A stretch of DNA of 53,689 bases from Seison nebaliae. Lineage: Eukaryota > Rotifera > Pararotatoria > Seisonacea > Seisonidae. The position numbers were made by a program, and so were the translations under genes. Below the pieces are notes generated by a model. The model saw only the letters and a list, made by a program, of their open reading frames with translations. It was not told where the DNA came from and did not search any database. Shown here piece by piece: positions 23,472 through 38,032 of this stretch (its first letter is position 1; every line of letters begins with the position of its first letter). The DNA lies in assembly GCA_023231475.1 (NCBI GenBank), contig JALJEE010001667.1, forward strand, positions 1 to 53,689. Reading direction: 5' to 3'.

Positions 23472-24481
23472 TCATTCGATTGAAATGATTGTTGTTGTTC
23501 TTGTTGTTGTTCGGATGGATATGATGGTGTATAATGTTGATGATGATAATAATGTTTTTGTTCGATTAATTCATTCGATGAACCGTCATACGAAGAAGTA
23601 TCATGATCAGTTCTCACTCGATTTCTAGAATGATAATCCTGATGTTTCATTGACATATCGTCCGCTCGACGATGTATCGATGAAGCGGTTGAGTTAGATG
23701 ATACCGAATTATTCATATTAATGGTGAGCTTTGAATAAATATTCTGGATATGATTAATTTGATTATTCAATTGACGATTCAGGTGCAAATCGTCATTATT
23801 ACAAAATAACCAGGACTTATTATATCGAGGTATCTTCCTCAATTGCTGATTCTCTAATTTTCTTGTATGTACTTTACTCAACGTTTCTTTCTTCTTCTCC
23901 TCTTTCGACTCGTTCGGTGACTCACTTAAATTTGTTGACAAAACTTTTCTTAATTTTTCTCGTTTTATTGTCCGATAGAATTGAGAGATCTCATTCTCAT
24001 AATTTATAAATGAATCGTCATGAAATTTCAATAAATGTCTCTCCTTATCATTCACTTGAGACGTACTGATACTTCGATCTCGAAACTTCTTTTCACTCTC
24101 CCAATCGGTCTGACCTTCCTCGAATTCTCCTTCTTTTTCTCGTTTCTTGTGAGTTGTTACGTCGTTGAATAATTTATATAAATCATTCAAATCCAAATAA
24201 TTCTTCTTTTCACTTCTAATGAAATTATCGTTTAATTTAATTAAATCTTCACTCCTCAACAAATTCGTCAAACTACTCACATCCGTCAGTTCTTCATTAC
24301 CGTTATTCTCATGAAATTGACTGATTTTTAAATAATTATTCCGGTTTGGTAATTTTTTCGATTTCACCTCAACTTTTCGTGATGTGGTCGGAGAAGATGA
24401 TGATGATGATGAAATAGATGATGCCAAAGATAAACTCTGAGATGTCGTTTGTTGGATATCAACAGTGTTTTTTATATCCAA
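18854..24481 (-). CDS. delta-catenin / p120-catenin family armadillo protein
   Basis: Exons on the minus strand are 24481-20066, 20012-19716 and 19657-18854, all phase 0, with 53- and 58-nt introns. The model gives about 1838 residues. The N-terminal half is low complexity: His-rich, an Asn run, a Glu/Asp run. Armadillo repeats lie at about 21510-20070 and begin WRNPNLAEVIEFLSDD, with NAAAYLQHLCYND, SCGALRNLSYGKNNDENK and VLWNLSGC as in CTNND2/ARVCF/PKP4. After them come LSSLWKRKDMHELYEKHGF, Gln-rich linkers and the terminus SPSDSWV. DSWV is the PDZ ligand of the vertebrate delta-catenin, ARVCF and p0071 branch. The family binds the cadherin juxtamembrane tail and tunes Rho GTPases at adherens junctions. 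The first exon opens at 24481 with TTG and no ATG, so a 5' exon is missing (a CAATTAG acceptor lies just upstream, near 24529). Confidence 0.93.
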
Positions 24482-27400
24482 AATAGATGTAGTTGGAGGT
24501 GAATGGTTCAGTTTCTTTTGCGAACTAATTGTTGCATCAAATTCTTCGAAAGAGAAATGATATTAATGAATCTTTATTAGACGAAGTAATTGCTTGAATG
24601 GATTGCTAAACGAATGGAGAATGATTCATTTCCTCATCTGTTGTCTATCTGAGGTTGGAGTAAAATAAAACACTTCGTTTACATTAGACGAATGACAAAA
24701 CTATAAAATAAAAAAGAATTCCAATTTTCCAACAATTAAACGTAATTTGTTCTTACGTTAGAATTAAATCACAATTTCCTAAAATTTAAATTTATCTAAT
24801 CATTCTTCATTTCTTCTAACAATGTTTTACATCTCTGACATCTGATGAATGAAAGAATGTTTTGAAAAAAAATCATTTTTCATCTTTATTTTCTCATCAA
24901 TCTTTTCCCGTTCTTCCATCATTCTCCAATAAACACATTATTAATGAGTATTACTAATATACATTTTATGAACAACAAATTTGTTCTGGTAAGCCATTAG
25001 TCGTACACGACAATTGGCCGAATAAAAATTCTCTTCCAAACAAAGATGGAATTCGATGGAAATTAATAGAATTCCGAATGTAAATGATCAATGGAAGTAT
25101 GTTAAAACAACGATTTAATGGGGAATGTCTATACGAAAAATGAAGAAAAGGTTCGATGATTATGAATGATGCATTCTTCTTTCGACGATGCCAATAATCT
25201 GCTGGAAATAAGGAAAAATCGATCAATCGAATGGATTGACAGTGAATCAGAAAGGAGAATTTGTAAAAATTGGGAGAAGAGAACTGTGGACAAATGTGAA
25301 TTGGTTGGGAAAGAGATGATGGAGAAATTCACTTGTTCACTAGCTAGCTAGCGTGCTTGCTCGCTTATGTAACAGCTAACTCCAACTTAGAACTTCCTTT
25401 CCCAACTACAAAGTGACAAGTAAAAGAAATGTATATACGTCACTCCGCTACTACTAATCAATTGGTTTAATGCAGAGAAATTATTCAAGAAATTATGCGA
25501 ATCAATATTCCATTCACGTACAAAATGAAGCGACAGACGAAATGAAATAAATGAAAGAATCATCTGATAATATTTTTTTTGGGGGGAGAATTGGATTGTT
25601 TCCTTCCACACTCATCATCCTCTCCCTCGATGAAGAGGAAAGGAAATGAAGTAAAGAAAATTGTACGAATATGAAATTATTTCTTTCATTCATTCACCGT
25701 CGTTTTCGTCGATGGTAGGATAAAGAAGAATTCCAAGTTTTTCCTGACTGCTTCGAATTGATGAACTTCCAACAGTTAAAAGTTCTAACTAACCACCTCT
25801 TTTTTTTTAAACAAACACACACAAGTACACAAAGGCACAATTCTATTCTTACATTATTTATTAGTCAATAGAACGGACATAAAAGAATATAAATACTAAT
25901 ACGAAAGTTGGAGCATGAACACCCAAAGAACTATTGTTCAGTTGTTTCATTCAACTCATTTCCCATATTGAATTAAGAGAGCAACCGAAATTCCTCTATA
26001 ATCAATCTCTTCAAGCAAACAACTGGAAAAGTGCTATCTGAAAATGCGAAAGAATAATAATAGTGACACTTTTGTACAAACCGGAAAGAAACGTGAACTG
26101 TACAGAGAATGAGAGAGGGAATGAATGAATAGAGACAAAAAGGAAGATATCATCTACGACTATATCTTTCTACCATTTAGTTCAAGTCACAAAAAGAGAT
26201 CATCATCACCATCATGAACAACATAAATGAATAGGAGAGAAAATTCTTTATTACAATCTGCATTAACAGAGAGGAAGCGATTTAAATTGTTTATGAAAGA
26301 GACAAAACATGTCTATTCTTTCCAGTTGTATCTCTGTGTTCATCTTCCCTCGTCGATGGCATATGTTCCCTATTACTGGAGGTAGTGGAATAAACATATA
26401 GATAACTCATTCTCTGCAATACAATAGAGAACACAATATATATGTATATATATATGTTCAATTATGAATTATCAAGTAGTAGGAGTCTAGGAATCATGAA
26501 CGACGTAATTTTCTTGGGAAATCGGCTGATTTACCATTAGGAAGAGGAACTTTAAGAAATATGTAAATATTGAAAAAATATCGAGAAAATCTGTTTATTT
26601 TGAATGACCGTCAATAGTTTGTTGTTGGACATTCTTTGTCAATTAATCTACTTTAACCACCAAATTATTCAACAGACAAACCTTCAATGTTGATTTAATA
26701 ATATTATATAATTATGGAGCAAATTAATTATTTCTGCACTTCTTAATATTACACAAGATACGGCGGGTTAACATAACTTTCTTCCAGACATATTAGGATG
26801 GAATAATAAACGAATATATAATCTAATATTGCCCATGAAAAAAATTGTTGTTGTGGAAAATATAGATATTTCCTATACTATGTTTCGAACTGTTTACGAA
26901 ATTTCTAGGAAAAAATTTCAAAAAAAATTCTAAAAAAATATTTCGAAAATTTTTTCCCAAAAATTTCTCCGGATAAAATTATGTTCGAACTTGATAAATA
27001 TTTCGAATATTTTTGCTGATGTTCGAAAAACTTCTCCAGATTTTCAATTTATTTAACTGACCTATTAAAAAGCGATTATCAAGAATAATGCTTCTAAGTC
27101 GATGGTTTAACATGAAGAATGATGATTAACGGTGCACTTATTATGATGATACTGCTTTCCTTCAAATCCCTCTTTCTGGAAATAAAATGAAGTGGAACAA
27201 TTCCATAAATTGATTTCCATTTGAGTGCATCTTAAAAGATTGGAAACATATGATCCTTATTAAAGGTTACTCACTGGAAGGCTCTATTCAATTCGCCCAT
27301 TTTCATTAATAGTTGAGTAATTGATCGTTTACTCTCGTAAAGTGAAAAGAATTAGAAGAAAATGTAAATTATAGGGAAAAAATTAAAAAAAGTATATATT

Positions 27401-30400
27401 TTTTAAAAATCGGTCGTTTTCCGTCGTTGCCATTGGTGATGTGATCGTCCAAAATGAAGCACATCAACACATTAACTCCCAACGAACGATATGGAAAAGT
27501 AAAGTTATTTGTATATGAACAAATAAAATGTCTGATAAATTGCGACTTCAAGAATTGAACGAGATTAGGAATCCGTTTTCTCCAAACTAGAAAACTACAA
27601 CATATGTTCCCTTTTCAGAAATAGATTCCTCATGATTTATTGGGAACAGCCTTTATTTGTTTAGTTTAGCGAAATGGATAAATATTTGTAGAAGGAATGC
27701 ATCCAACTCAATTACCAATAAATTCGCAATGACGATCTAAGATTTGCATCATGAAAACAATATACTCCCAATAAAATGAGAAGAGCACATGAAATGACTG
27801 GAAATGGGATGATTAGGAAAGAAGACACTGTTGAAATGTTCAAGTTGAAGAATGGTATCATTGGACGGAGAAGGATGTAGTTGAATCGAAGGAAACATGA
27901 GATATATTGCCTATTGCGTCTTATGGACAATTCATCTGTCTCATTTACAAGTCAATGTGAGTTGAAGGCATCATGCGATCATTCGTCCTTCGAATAACAA
28001 TTTCCAAACAAGAATCGAAATGTTCGATTCGAAAAAATGTTCATTCGTTACAGTTGTGGAATGCGTCGAACATCAAAGTAATGATTCTTCTAAAGAATAA
28101 TGACGGAAGAAACTTAATTTTATCTCATTTATTCACTGAGACAACGAGCTTCTATGGGAGAAATATCATAATAAATTGACACTGATTCATAATTCATGCA
28201 TTATATTCACCTTTCTTTCTTAATACATTTGATAATTTCACTGAATCGAATTCTCTTCATTCTTACAATAGAACGTTTCGATAGGAATAATGAAACAATT
28301 AATTCTACAATTAATTATTATTAATTAATATGGAAATAAATTATTAGTCATTTTGATGAATCATTGACGAAGAAAAATGTTCATTAATTTCTCTTAAAGA
28401 ATATTAGAGATTTTTTTAGAATTTTAATAAATTTGGAAAATTCGATAATATAGGAAAGTATCGATATATCGATATATATATCAAGTTCTCACTTCAAAAT
28501 TTAATAACTTCAGAATACATATCAAGGGAATCATAAACTGGTCAGATTGTTAAAAATGATCATTGGACGGAATAGTAAAATTAAATTTTATCTGTTTATA
28601 AGTTTTACTGTGCATAAGAAGTAAGGGGAAAATCATCAAATAATTCTGATGATATAAAGATGGAATTTTAGACGATATTTTAAAGTTTAGTTCGATGGGA
28701 AAAGAATGATTTAGAGAAAGAGTAAATCTCTGTACATAAAAACTAATAATTTTATATAATCGTTGATCTTTCCATAAAGAGGTGTTTTCCAGAAGAAAAT
28801 AATTGCCGTAAAAACATTCAAGTTGTGAGTGTCAGAGAAATGATGATGTCAAAGTTATTTAAAATTGTGACATTTTGAGTGAATTTCGTCTCTTCCAAAC
28901 AATTCTGGAAAGATGTCGAATGACGTTAACGAACTTGCTGATATTTGAACGTCGATTGAGGATGAGAGAAGTCATAAATTCGAGAAGAAAAATAATGAAA
29001 ATTTCAAATACTTTTCTTCTCGTCTCTTACGTAGTCGTTATATGAATCAAATTGAACACTTGTACGATGATGATGTGATTCCATAGTCATTTTTGGAATA
29101 TGTCACTTGTGAAAAGTAGTCAATTTCTATGAATATTTCGACGGTTTTCTATATTCCCAATGCCTCTTCTTTTCGTTTGAAAGGCAAATTGAGTTGAGAG
29201 ACCAATTAACCCAAAATGAAATTTCATTTCTCAGAATTCAGTTGAAATATTATTTATCGTACTGTCACTTATTGAGAGATTCATTAATTGTATTGCCGGC
29301 GGATGATATTCACTTCCAAGCACAAGTAGAGGATCATCTTCATTGTTCCGCTTTCCATCTGTTTTCTTCATTACTTTCTCTTTTGTTATATCTCGAAACT
29401 TATACGTTTTCACAATCTTCATCGACTTCTTTCCAGAAATATCTCCTTTTCCATTCTTTGTCTCTGATGACAGTTGTGGAAATGATAGTAAATTCTTTTG
29501 AATCGTTTGAGAGTCAAATGCTAAAATGATTTCAGACGAAGTGTCCTTGAAGTTATTTTATAGAAAAAGGATCGGAAAATGAGAATATGAACCGTCAAAT
29601 TTTGGCATTTCTTTGGTAGATTATTCATTGTCATGAAATTTTCGAAGTATTATACTTAATTTACTTTTGAAATGAGAAGAATATGAATATTTGATGGAAA
29701 TAACACCTCTAACTTCAACCGAACACATTTCATTAGTTAAATATGGAACACCATTCTTCCAATCGAAAGAAATTTACGAAGAGGCTGCCAGTGGTTGTTG
29801 TTGAAGGAAAAATATTGACATCTATTCTCATATACGATGATTGACTCAGTTTTGAATTAGTCATAAAGAAACCTTCAATGGCAATTGTAGAGAATATAGA
29901 AACGTTACCAACACGGAGTTGGTGGATGATGATAAGGAGTTGAAGGAATAATCAAAATAGTATGAGAAAACTCAATCAAGTCAAGTGATATTAGGTGACA
30001 TAAATTATCTTGACATAATCATATTTTATTGATCAGAAAAATTAATATTTTTGCCCGAATGGATTTTTTAACAATTTGCTTCACTCGCTAAAGTGGCGAA
30101 TGAGGAAGAGGTGAATGGATCAAGTAAAATGAGTAATTGAACTTATTGATGCTTTTCCGACAAATAATATTTCCATAACAACATCTAAAAAGAGATTTCT
30201 TTCAAGGTCAAATTACACTAAATTATTCGAAGAGAAGTGAAAGAATTTGATGTTCTAAAATCAGATATTCTTCAAAATGAGAACTGAAAGAAACTTAAAT
30301 TTTATAAAATTGAACTAAATGAATTTAGAAATATTGTGGGAATATAAAAGACGAATTTAAATTAATTGTTAAATATACTTCATAACATAATTCATAATAC

Positions 30401-30647
30401 GAGATTGCAATCCAATCCAATCGATTATGTTTAAAACGAATAAGTTTTCCAGTTTTGCTTGTTGTTTCACCCTTATTTAACCGTTACCAATGGCAACAAT
30501 CGGAAAAGTGAATGTCGTAACACAATTTCCCATAGAATGTTTTGAAAAGGTGAATTATTTGTTTTCAGAAAGTTCCTTCACTTTTAATGAAGAAGGATTA
30601 AATTGATATTACAAGAAGATATTTAGTGGAAGAAAAGATTTTTCACA
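24482..30647. other. 6-kb gene-poor stretch, delta-catenin 5' side
   Basis: No open frame here has a recognisable domain or spliced continuation. It separates the delta-catenin 5' end from the PLAT gene and probably carries promoters or 5' non-coding exons for both. Visible features are a short CA-rich tract near 25810, a TA/TG run at 26435-26458, a GCTAGCTAGC run near 25342 and an ATCGATATATCGAT palindrome near 28459. No RNA gene was recognised. Confidence 0.5.
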
Positions 30648-33600
30648 ATGGTCCACAAGAAACGATCGGGTAGTCATTCGGCGGACACGTTGCCCACCAT
30701 GTCCCTCTCATCCAGTTTCACTCACTACGAATTACGTAGAAGGGAAAAAAGTTTCATTTTGGACGGGGTTGCAGTCAGTAATATGCATCGGAAGAAATCG
30801 CCAATTATGATACTTCCAGTGAAAGGAACTGATCAGAAAGTTCGGAAATATAACATTCATAAAGTTTAATATTTCCCCATATTGGAATCATATTCATTCA
30901 ATGAATATTTATTCCAACAAATTTTAGTTGCCATTAATCAATCCACCTAAAAAGTCTTTATTCAATGACGGATATTTACAGAGACGTAATCGACAAGGAG
31001 CCGGTTATTCGGTGTCGGAAGTGATGGGACATGAATTTATGGGAGCACCAAAAAAGGCAATTGACGGTTTCAATGGTGAATTTGGTTATCGTAGAAACAA
31101 TCCAATTTTACGAAAAAATCCTTCCGATTTCGGAGAAATTACTTATTCGCCATTGTTATTCAAATTTTATTAAATTTGAAATTTTAACTTATTAATAGAT
31201 ATAAATCCGATAAACAATTGATGTATACGGAAGGCCAAGCACGAAAAAGTTTTTTTTTAATTTTAATAATATGATCGTTTAATTTTTTAAATTATATGAT
31301 ATAGATTCATATCGAATTCGAGTATTTGTTGGAGACGAAGATGAAATGTCAGAGAATAATGAATTATTTCTGAGAATTTATGACGAATATTCGAAAAGGA
31401 AAGAATTCTCCTTAAATAGACTAATGAAAGAAGATGATGATATGTCTCAATTATTCGAACGAGATACTGTCGCCGATTTCGATTATCGAACACGACATAG
31501 ATTAAGACATGTTTTTATTTATTTTAAATCAAAAACAACTTCCAACAACTTGAAATTTTTCCTTGACAAATAGTTAAAAAAGATTCGATTACGATTGAAT
31601 TGTGATGATACGATGGCTGCACTTTACGTCAATCTGGTAGAAATTCAAAAAGATAAAAAAATTTACCGGTTAGTAATTTGGCTCGTTAGATTTGTTGGTT
31701 TCATTTTTTTTTGAAATTTCAGGTTCCCGATAGAAAGATGGTTGAATAAGGAGGATGGATTCGAAACATTTGCCACAACAAAATCTAGTGGAGGAGAAGA
31801 GGCACCCAAAGAGATCGTTGATTATGATATCGAAATAAAAACACAAGATAAATTCTTAAGCGGAACTGACGGTAAAGTGACAGTACAGTTATACAATAAC
31901 AAAACTTCCACATTGCGAATGCCATTGACTAAGAGTCTAAACCACAAGAATCCATTCGAAAAAGGACAAATTGATCGATTTATTGTAAGTGGACATCGAA
32001 TTTCCAATATCTCTAAAATAGTTGTGGAATTGTCAGATAGTCAAGGCAAAGGAGGAGTTTGGAATTTCGAATCTGCACTTATTCTCGTGCCGAAATATGC
32101 GGAGAAATATCAATTTATGTCACCGAAAAAAATGGATCCGAAATCAACGAAAGATAAGAAAGATATCGTCCATGAAATCCACAATCCTCGAATTGATCGT
32201 TAATTTCATTTGTATGAAACATTTATACAAATTCCTTCCAAATTAGATGCAAAGAAGAAAATAGTCTATCAAGTTTTCATAAAAACTGGTGATGCCATTG
32301 GTAGCGGTACTGATAACAACGCTAAGTTGGAGATAGGTGGACGACATACGAATGTGAAGGCGAGAATGATGTTGAATGAAAATCGAACAAGAACGAATAC
32401 ATTTGAGAATGATAATCTTGACGAATTCTATGTAGTTGGGGAGAATGTTGATGAAGTTTCCACATTTAAAAATAAAACAAGAAAATTTGTAATTCGTTAT
32501 ATAGCCAACATCTGTGAAATTGACGTCGAGTGGTGGGGGAATCGGTGCAAAATGGTTTGTGGAATATGTAGAAATTAAAATACCGAAAATAGAAAAAATA
32601 TACAAGTTCATTTTGAAATTATTTTCTTTTTAAAATAACTTTAATATGGAATGATAGATTTGAAATAAATGATTGGTTACGTGAAACTTCGGCAGGAACA
32701 AATAAATACGAAGCATTCGCCTTATCAGAAGCAGAGAAGAAACGAGTTCAAAAAGAGAAAGAAAGTTCGGAAATTTTGAATTTTTTTCCGAAAATTTTTA
32801 AAATTTTTTTAGAGAATTTTGTTACATATAAAATTCGTGTTTTTACTGGAGATGTTAATGGTGCTGGAACGAATAGTAAAGTGAATATGAGAATACGAGG
32901 AAATATGACATCAACTGATCGTATCGATTTGACACAGGACAATTGTGATGATGGTGAAGATACGGATTTATTTGAAAGAAATGTAACAAATACATTTACA
33001 GTGAAACAAAAAGCTGTCGGTCAAGTTAGCAATTTTTATCGATTTTTTTTTTATCTATATTTTTTGGGTAGATTGCTGAAATAACAATTGGTCATGATAA
33101 CAAAGGATCATTCAGTGCTTGGTACTTGGATTCGGTGGTGGTGGAATGTTTGGAAACGAAAGAAGTCAAACGATTCATCGCTGAGCGGTGGTTAGATAAA
33201 TCGAAAGGTGATCAGAGAACGGCAATAAAATTAGAAGCCGCAAATCTCGGAAGTTTAAATTGTTTTGAAAAGATTTTATTCTATTTTTGGTGTAAACGTT
33301 AAATAGAACAAATGAGTTATGAAGTAATAGTTACGACGATGGACGAAAGAAATGCTGGAACTGATGGTGATATATATGTGATATTAATCGGAGATAAAAG
33401 TCGTTCTGAAGAAATTTCATTAAATGAATCGTCATGTATTAATAAGAAAAAATCGGCTCTATTCGAAAAAGGAAAAATTGACACATTCCAAATATTTTCA
33501 AAGAAAATCGGAGAAGTTTTTCTTTTTTCAAAATTTTCTTGAAATGATTTTCGATTTTTAGATTAAAAATGTGACATTGGGATTGAAAGCGAAAGGTATA

Positions 33601-36600
33601 GCAGCCGCTTGGGCATTCTCTTCCATGAAAATAAAAGACTTACGTAATGGGAAGGAATATATGTTCAATGAAGTGAATACTTGGTTGAATAAGAAGAATC
33701 ATCAAATCGAGTTAGAACCGACAACGGAAGATGAGAATGCGATGCAGTATCATGTTGAAGTTCTCACAGGCGATGAGTTAGGATCAGGAACTGATGCTGA
33801 TGTATTTTTGACATTGGTGGGTGGTAAAAGCGAAAAGAAAGAGTTGTTGCTATCGAAGGTCAATTTGAATTTGACGCAGGAAATTCATGACAATTTATTT
33901 GAGAAAAATCAGACCGATTATTTTATGTATTCGATAAAAGACCTTGGAAATGTTACTGACTCTTTTTATTTTTTATTTGTCCAAAAACTTCTTCTTTTAA
34001 TTAAGGTTAAAAGTGCTAAATTGAAATTTGGAGAAGATGGATCGAAATGGTATGTGAAACATGTTCTAGTAAGAAATGAGAAGACAAAAATAGAGAAATT
34101 GTTACCGAATATTTTTAAGAAATAATTTGAATTTGAATTTAATTTAATAGATTCGAATTTGATCAATGGTTGGATGAGAAAGCTATCGAATGTTCAGCTA
34201 CTCCGACGGATTGTGAGGAAACTGAATATAAAGTGATAGTTGCCACAGGCGATGAATCAGGTGCGGGAACAGATAGTGAAGTTTATATTCGGTTATGTGG
34301 AAACGAAGGAATATCGAAGAAAATCGTATTGAAATCTGATAAATCTGGATTATTTGAACGCAATTGTACCGACGAATTCACTATTAAAACATTGAAATTA
34401 TCAGATATTAAGAAGATTATTGTGGGTCATAATGGAAGTGGAATTGGAGCCAAATGGTTGTTCCATTACATCAAACTGAGTAGAAGTGATTGGTCGACTG
34501 ATAAATTGTTTGGAATAAACTCTCTTTCACTTATTTACTTTTCAATTAACTTTTTTAGATTTAAGGAACTTCAATGGATTGAGAAGAAAGATGGTTTGGC
34601 CGAAGTTGAAGTTAAAGAAACACAAAGAAGTTAAATTTCTAATTTAATATTTATAGCTCAATTTTTATTTCATCTTTTATAGCTATAGCTAAAATGGCAA
34701 CATATGATGTGAAAGTAAAGACTGGTGATGATACCGGTGCAGGTACTGATAGTAAAGTCTACATCATCCTTCATGGTTTGAAAGAGAATAGTGAGCGATT
34801 ATTCCTGTCAAAAGACAATTTGAAAAATAAGACAAAATTATTTGAGAATGATGAACTTAATCAATTTACGATAAGTGCTCCAGAATTTAAATCGGTTAAT
34901 CTATGAAATTCCGATAATTTTCATTCGATGTTCATTCAGGTTAAAGCAATATCGATGGGTCATGATGGAAAAGGTTTTGGTGCGTCATGGCAATTGGAGT
35001 ATGTCGAGTTGAAACAAGAGAAATGGAAAGAATATTCCAGGTAAAAATAATTTTTTTCGTATTCAAATATTTTCCTTTTTTTAAATTGTTCAAATCAGAT
35101 ATGAATTTAACGAATGGATTAAAGAGAAAGATGGTAAATGTGAAATGAGAGTGAATAAAATGGAAAAGAAATCAAATTTGGGGAAATATACAGTGACAGT
35201 TATAACGAGTGAAAAAACAGGTAGCGGAACAGATAGCAATGTAAAAGTGAAATTGATAAGTGGAAAGAAGATGAGTGACTTCATCGAACTTTCAAAAGAA
35301 TATACAATTGAACCGAAAAATAAAAATATTTTGGAATCAGGAAATAAAGATATTTTCGTGGTTGAATCAGAACAATTCTCAAATGTTATTTAATTTTACT
35401 TCAAATTATGTATAATATCTCCAAATGTTTCAGTTGACGGAATTGATTGTAACACATGATGGAAAAGGATTCGGTTCTGATTGGGATTTGGAAACGATAC
35501 AGATTGAAGGTAAATTTATGAAGAATAAAAATCTGTTAATTTTTTTGGACATTTTTTTCTAATTTTAATTTTCAAAAAATTAGATTCCGATTTAATCGAT
35601 GTATCGATGGAAAGAAAGAGGAGAAAGCGGAAGTAGAAATAATTGAAAATAAGAAAACAACCAAAGAAACGATAGTAGTAAAAACAGGAGATGTAACTGG
35701 TGCGGGAACAGACAGTGAAGTGTATGTTAAATTGATTGGAGACAAAGATACAACTGATGAAATTATGTTGACGAAAGAGAATGTCATTCAGAGTAAAGAA
35801 ATGAAAAATATAAATTTATTCGAAAATGATAAAATAGATTCATTCTCCATCGATGTTATTGAAATTGGGAAAGTTAATATTTTTTAAATTTAAATCTATA
35901 TTTCTCACGAATAATTTTTCTCAGCTTAAGGAATTGATTGTTGGATATAAGAAGAAAGGATTCGGTGCTAAATGGTATGTAGATTATGTTGAATATAAGA
36001 AAGACAAGTTTGTACTTTTGATTGGTTTTCGATGATGATGATTTGAATCTCTTGGATTGAAGATTTAAATTTGAGAAGTGGATAGAGGAGAAAAAAGGGA
36101 AATGTGAAGAAATTGGTGTATTAGAACAGAAAAGTTTCGTCCAATAAAATATTGAACTAAATTTTAAGTATTAATAGTGGGAGATTATTTGTACAAAGTA
36201 CAAGTGAAAACTGGAAACGTAACAGGTGCGGGAACTGATTCGAACGTGAAACTTCTGGTTTCGGGAAACAAAAAGAAAAATATCCCATTTGTTCTTGATA
36301 AGGATACGGTTCAGAGTAAAAATAAGAACTTATTCGAGAATGATCAGTTGGATGAATTTCATATATATTCGGATGAATTGGGAGATGTTCATATTTTTAT
36401 TATGATCTAATTGGAACTTTTTAAATAGATAAAAGGAATAGAAATCGTTCAAGAAAAGAAAGGTTTGGGTGCGAAATGGAATGTAAATTATATTACCATA
36501 ATCGACGGTAAGAAGAAGAATGAATATAAGTTGGAGTTATTGTGTTCATCTCTACATTTCTCTACATCAATTCAGATTTGAAATAGAAGATTGGATAACT

Positions 36601-38032
36601 GAAAAATTTCAGAAGGATTATGTGAAACGTTAATAAATTAAATTTTCTTTCTGAATTATTTTTTAAAATATTTTGACAGCAATCGAAGGAATCGTTTATG
36701 AATTGGATATCATGACAGGTAATGTTATGGGTGCAGGAACTGATAGTGGTGTCTGTGTAACATTATTTAATGGATCGAAGAAAAGTAGTACGATTCAACT
36801 GGTGAAGAAAGTGGCAATTACAACGAATGATAATTTATTTGAAAAGAATATGATTGATACATTCAAATTCACCGCAGAGGAAATTGGAGAAGTTCATTTA
36901 ATTTATAATAATAAGATAATAAGAAATTTATATTAAAATTCATGAAATGAAGATAAGTGACATCAGTTTGAAAATTGATGGGAAAGGTATGGGAAGTAAA
37001 TGGCATGTAGCTTATTGTAAACTGAGATGGAAGACACAAGAAAATACATTTTTGTTCGATTGTTGGATAGAAGACGAGAAGAAAATTTCGAAAACTTTAG
37101 ACGATTGTTTCATTTAATTTATAATATTTCTATTATATTTCCAATTCACTCTTCAATTAATAGCGACGAAAGGTATTGATCCTTATGTTGTGACTATTGT
37201 TACGGGAAATGAGAATGGTGCAGGAACAGATTCCAATGTCTATATTATTATTGGAAACAATTCGAAGAAGTTGTATAGTGAGAAAATTCAATTGAATAAG
37301 AGTTGTCAAATTTCGAAATATAAGAATTTATTTGAACAAAATCAAATTGACAAATTCAAAATATTTGCCAAATCTGTCTCACCAGTTCGTTGCTCATTCG
37401 CTTTTCCATAAATTCTAATAAATAAAATATTCTTCCAGATTACCACCATCAAAATAGGAACTGATGGTAAAGGATTTGGTGCTAATTGGTTCGTGACGAA
37501 TGTGGATATCGATCATAAAGGAACTATGACAAGGTAAATTTATTTTCTTCTTATTTTGACATATCTTAATTTCTATTAACAGTTTCTATTTTAATGATTG
37601 GATCGAAGAGACGAATGGTAAAATTGAAACGGAATTTTACAACTCCTCAACAAAGAAATATGATTTGGAACTAAAATTAAAAAATTACAATTTAGATGAT
37701 GGATTACCGACCGCCGTCATTGTAACAGAGAAGAAATTGATCGAAACTGGTAAATTAGTGAAAAAGAACAACGAAATATTTACAAAATTGTTAACTTTGG
37801 ACGATATCAGTTTCCAACATTCGAAAATCGGAGAAGCATTATCAGTTAAAGTAACAAATGAAGAGCATAATTCAAATTGGTCTGTTGAGAATGTTCATCT
37901 GACCGATCTCATCACTAACAATAATTATAAGTTTATTTTATTTATTAATCTTTAATTTTTCATTTTCTTTCTTTTTCCAGAAGTGACAAATCGGCAGCAT
38001 CAATAAACGGAACTGCCACAGTGAAATTTTAG
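30648..38032 (+). CDS. LOXHD1-like multi-PLAT-domain protein
   Basis: One gene of about 28 small exons; every junction I checked kept frame. It starts at ATG 30648. An N-terminal segment (30648-31248; GAGYSVSEVMGHEFMG) is followed by about 14 PLAT/LH2 domains beginning near 31311, 31815, 32262, 32822, 33318, 33750, 34227, 34700, 35180, 35660, 36185, 36694, 37178 and 37650. Most show the TGD..GAGTDS.V signature and GHDGKGFGA.W. Stop is at 38030-38032. Human LOXHD1 has 15 PLAT domains and is a stereocilia protein; PLAT domains bind membranes or proteins, often with Ca2+. The first, second and last domains are degenerate. In most units an intron falls at the same phase-0 site before the (I/V)K.I..GHD strand. 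A ciliated sensory-cell role is inferred from the family only. Confidence 0.85.

Noticed and set aside
25340-25370. GCTAGCTAGC-type run as a possible element end
   Set aside because: No matching inverted or direct copy was found nearby; it looks like simple sequence.
29194-29529. 111-residue plus-strand frame and its antisense 63-residue frame
   Set aside because: No domain, no spliced partners and no clear promoter. Length is within chance for this base composition.
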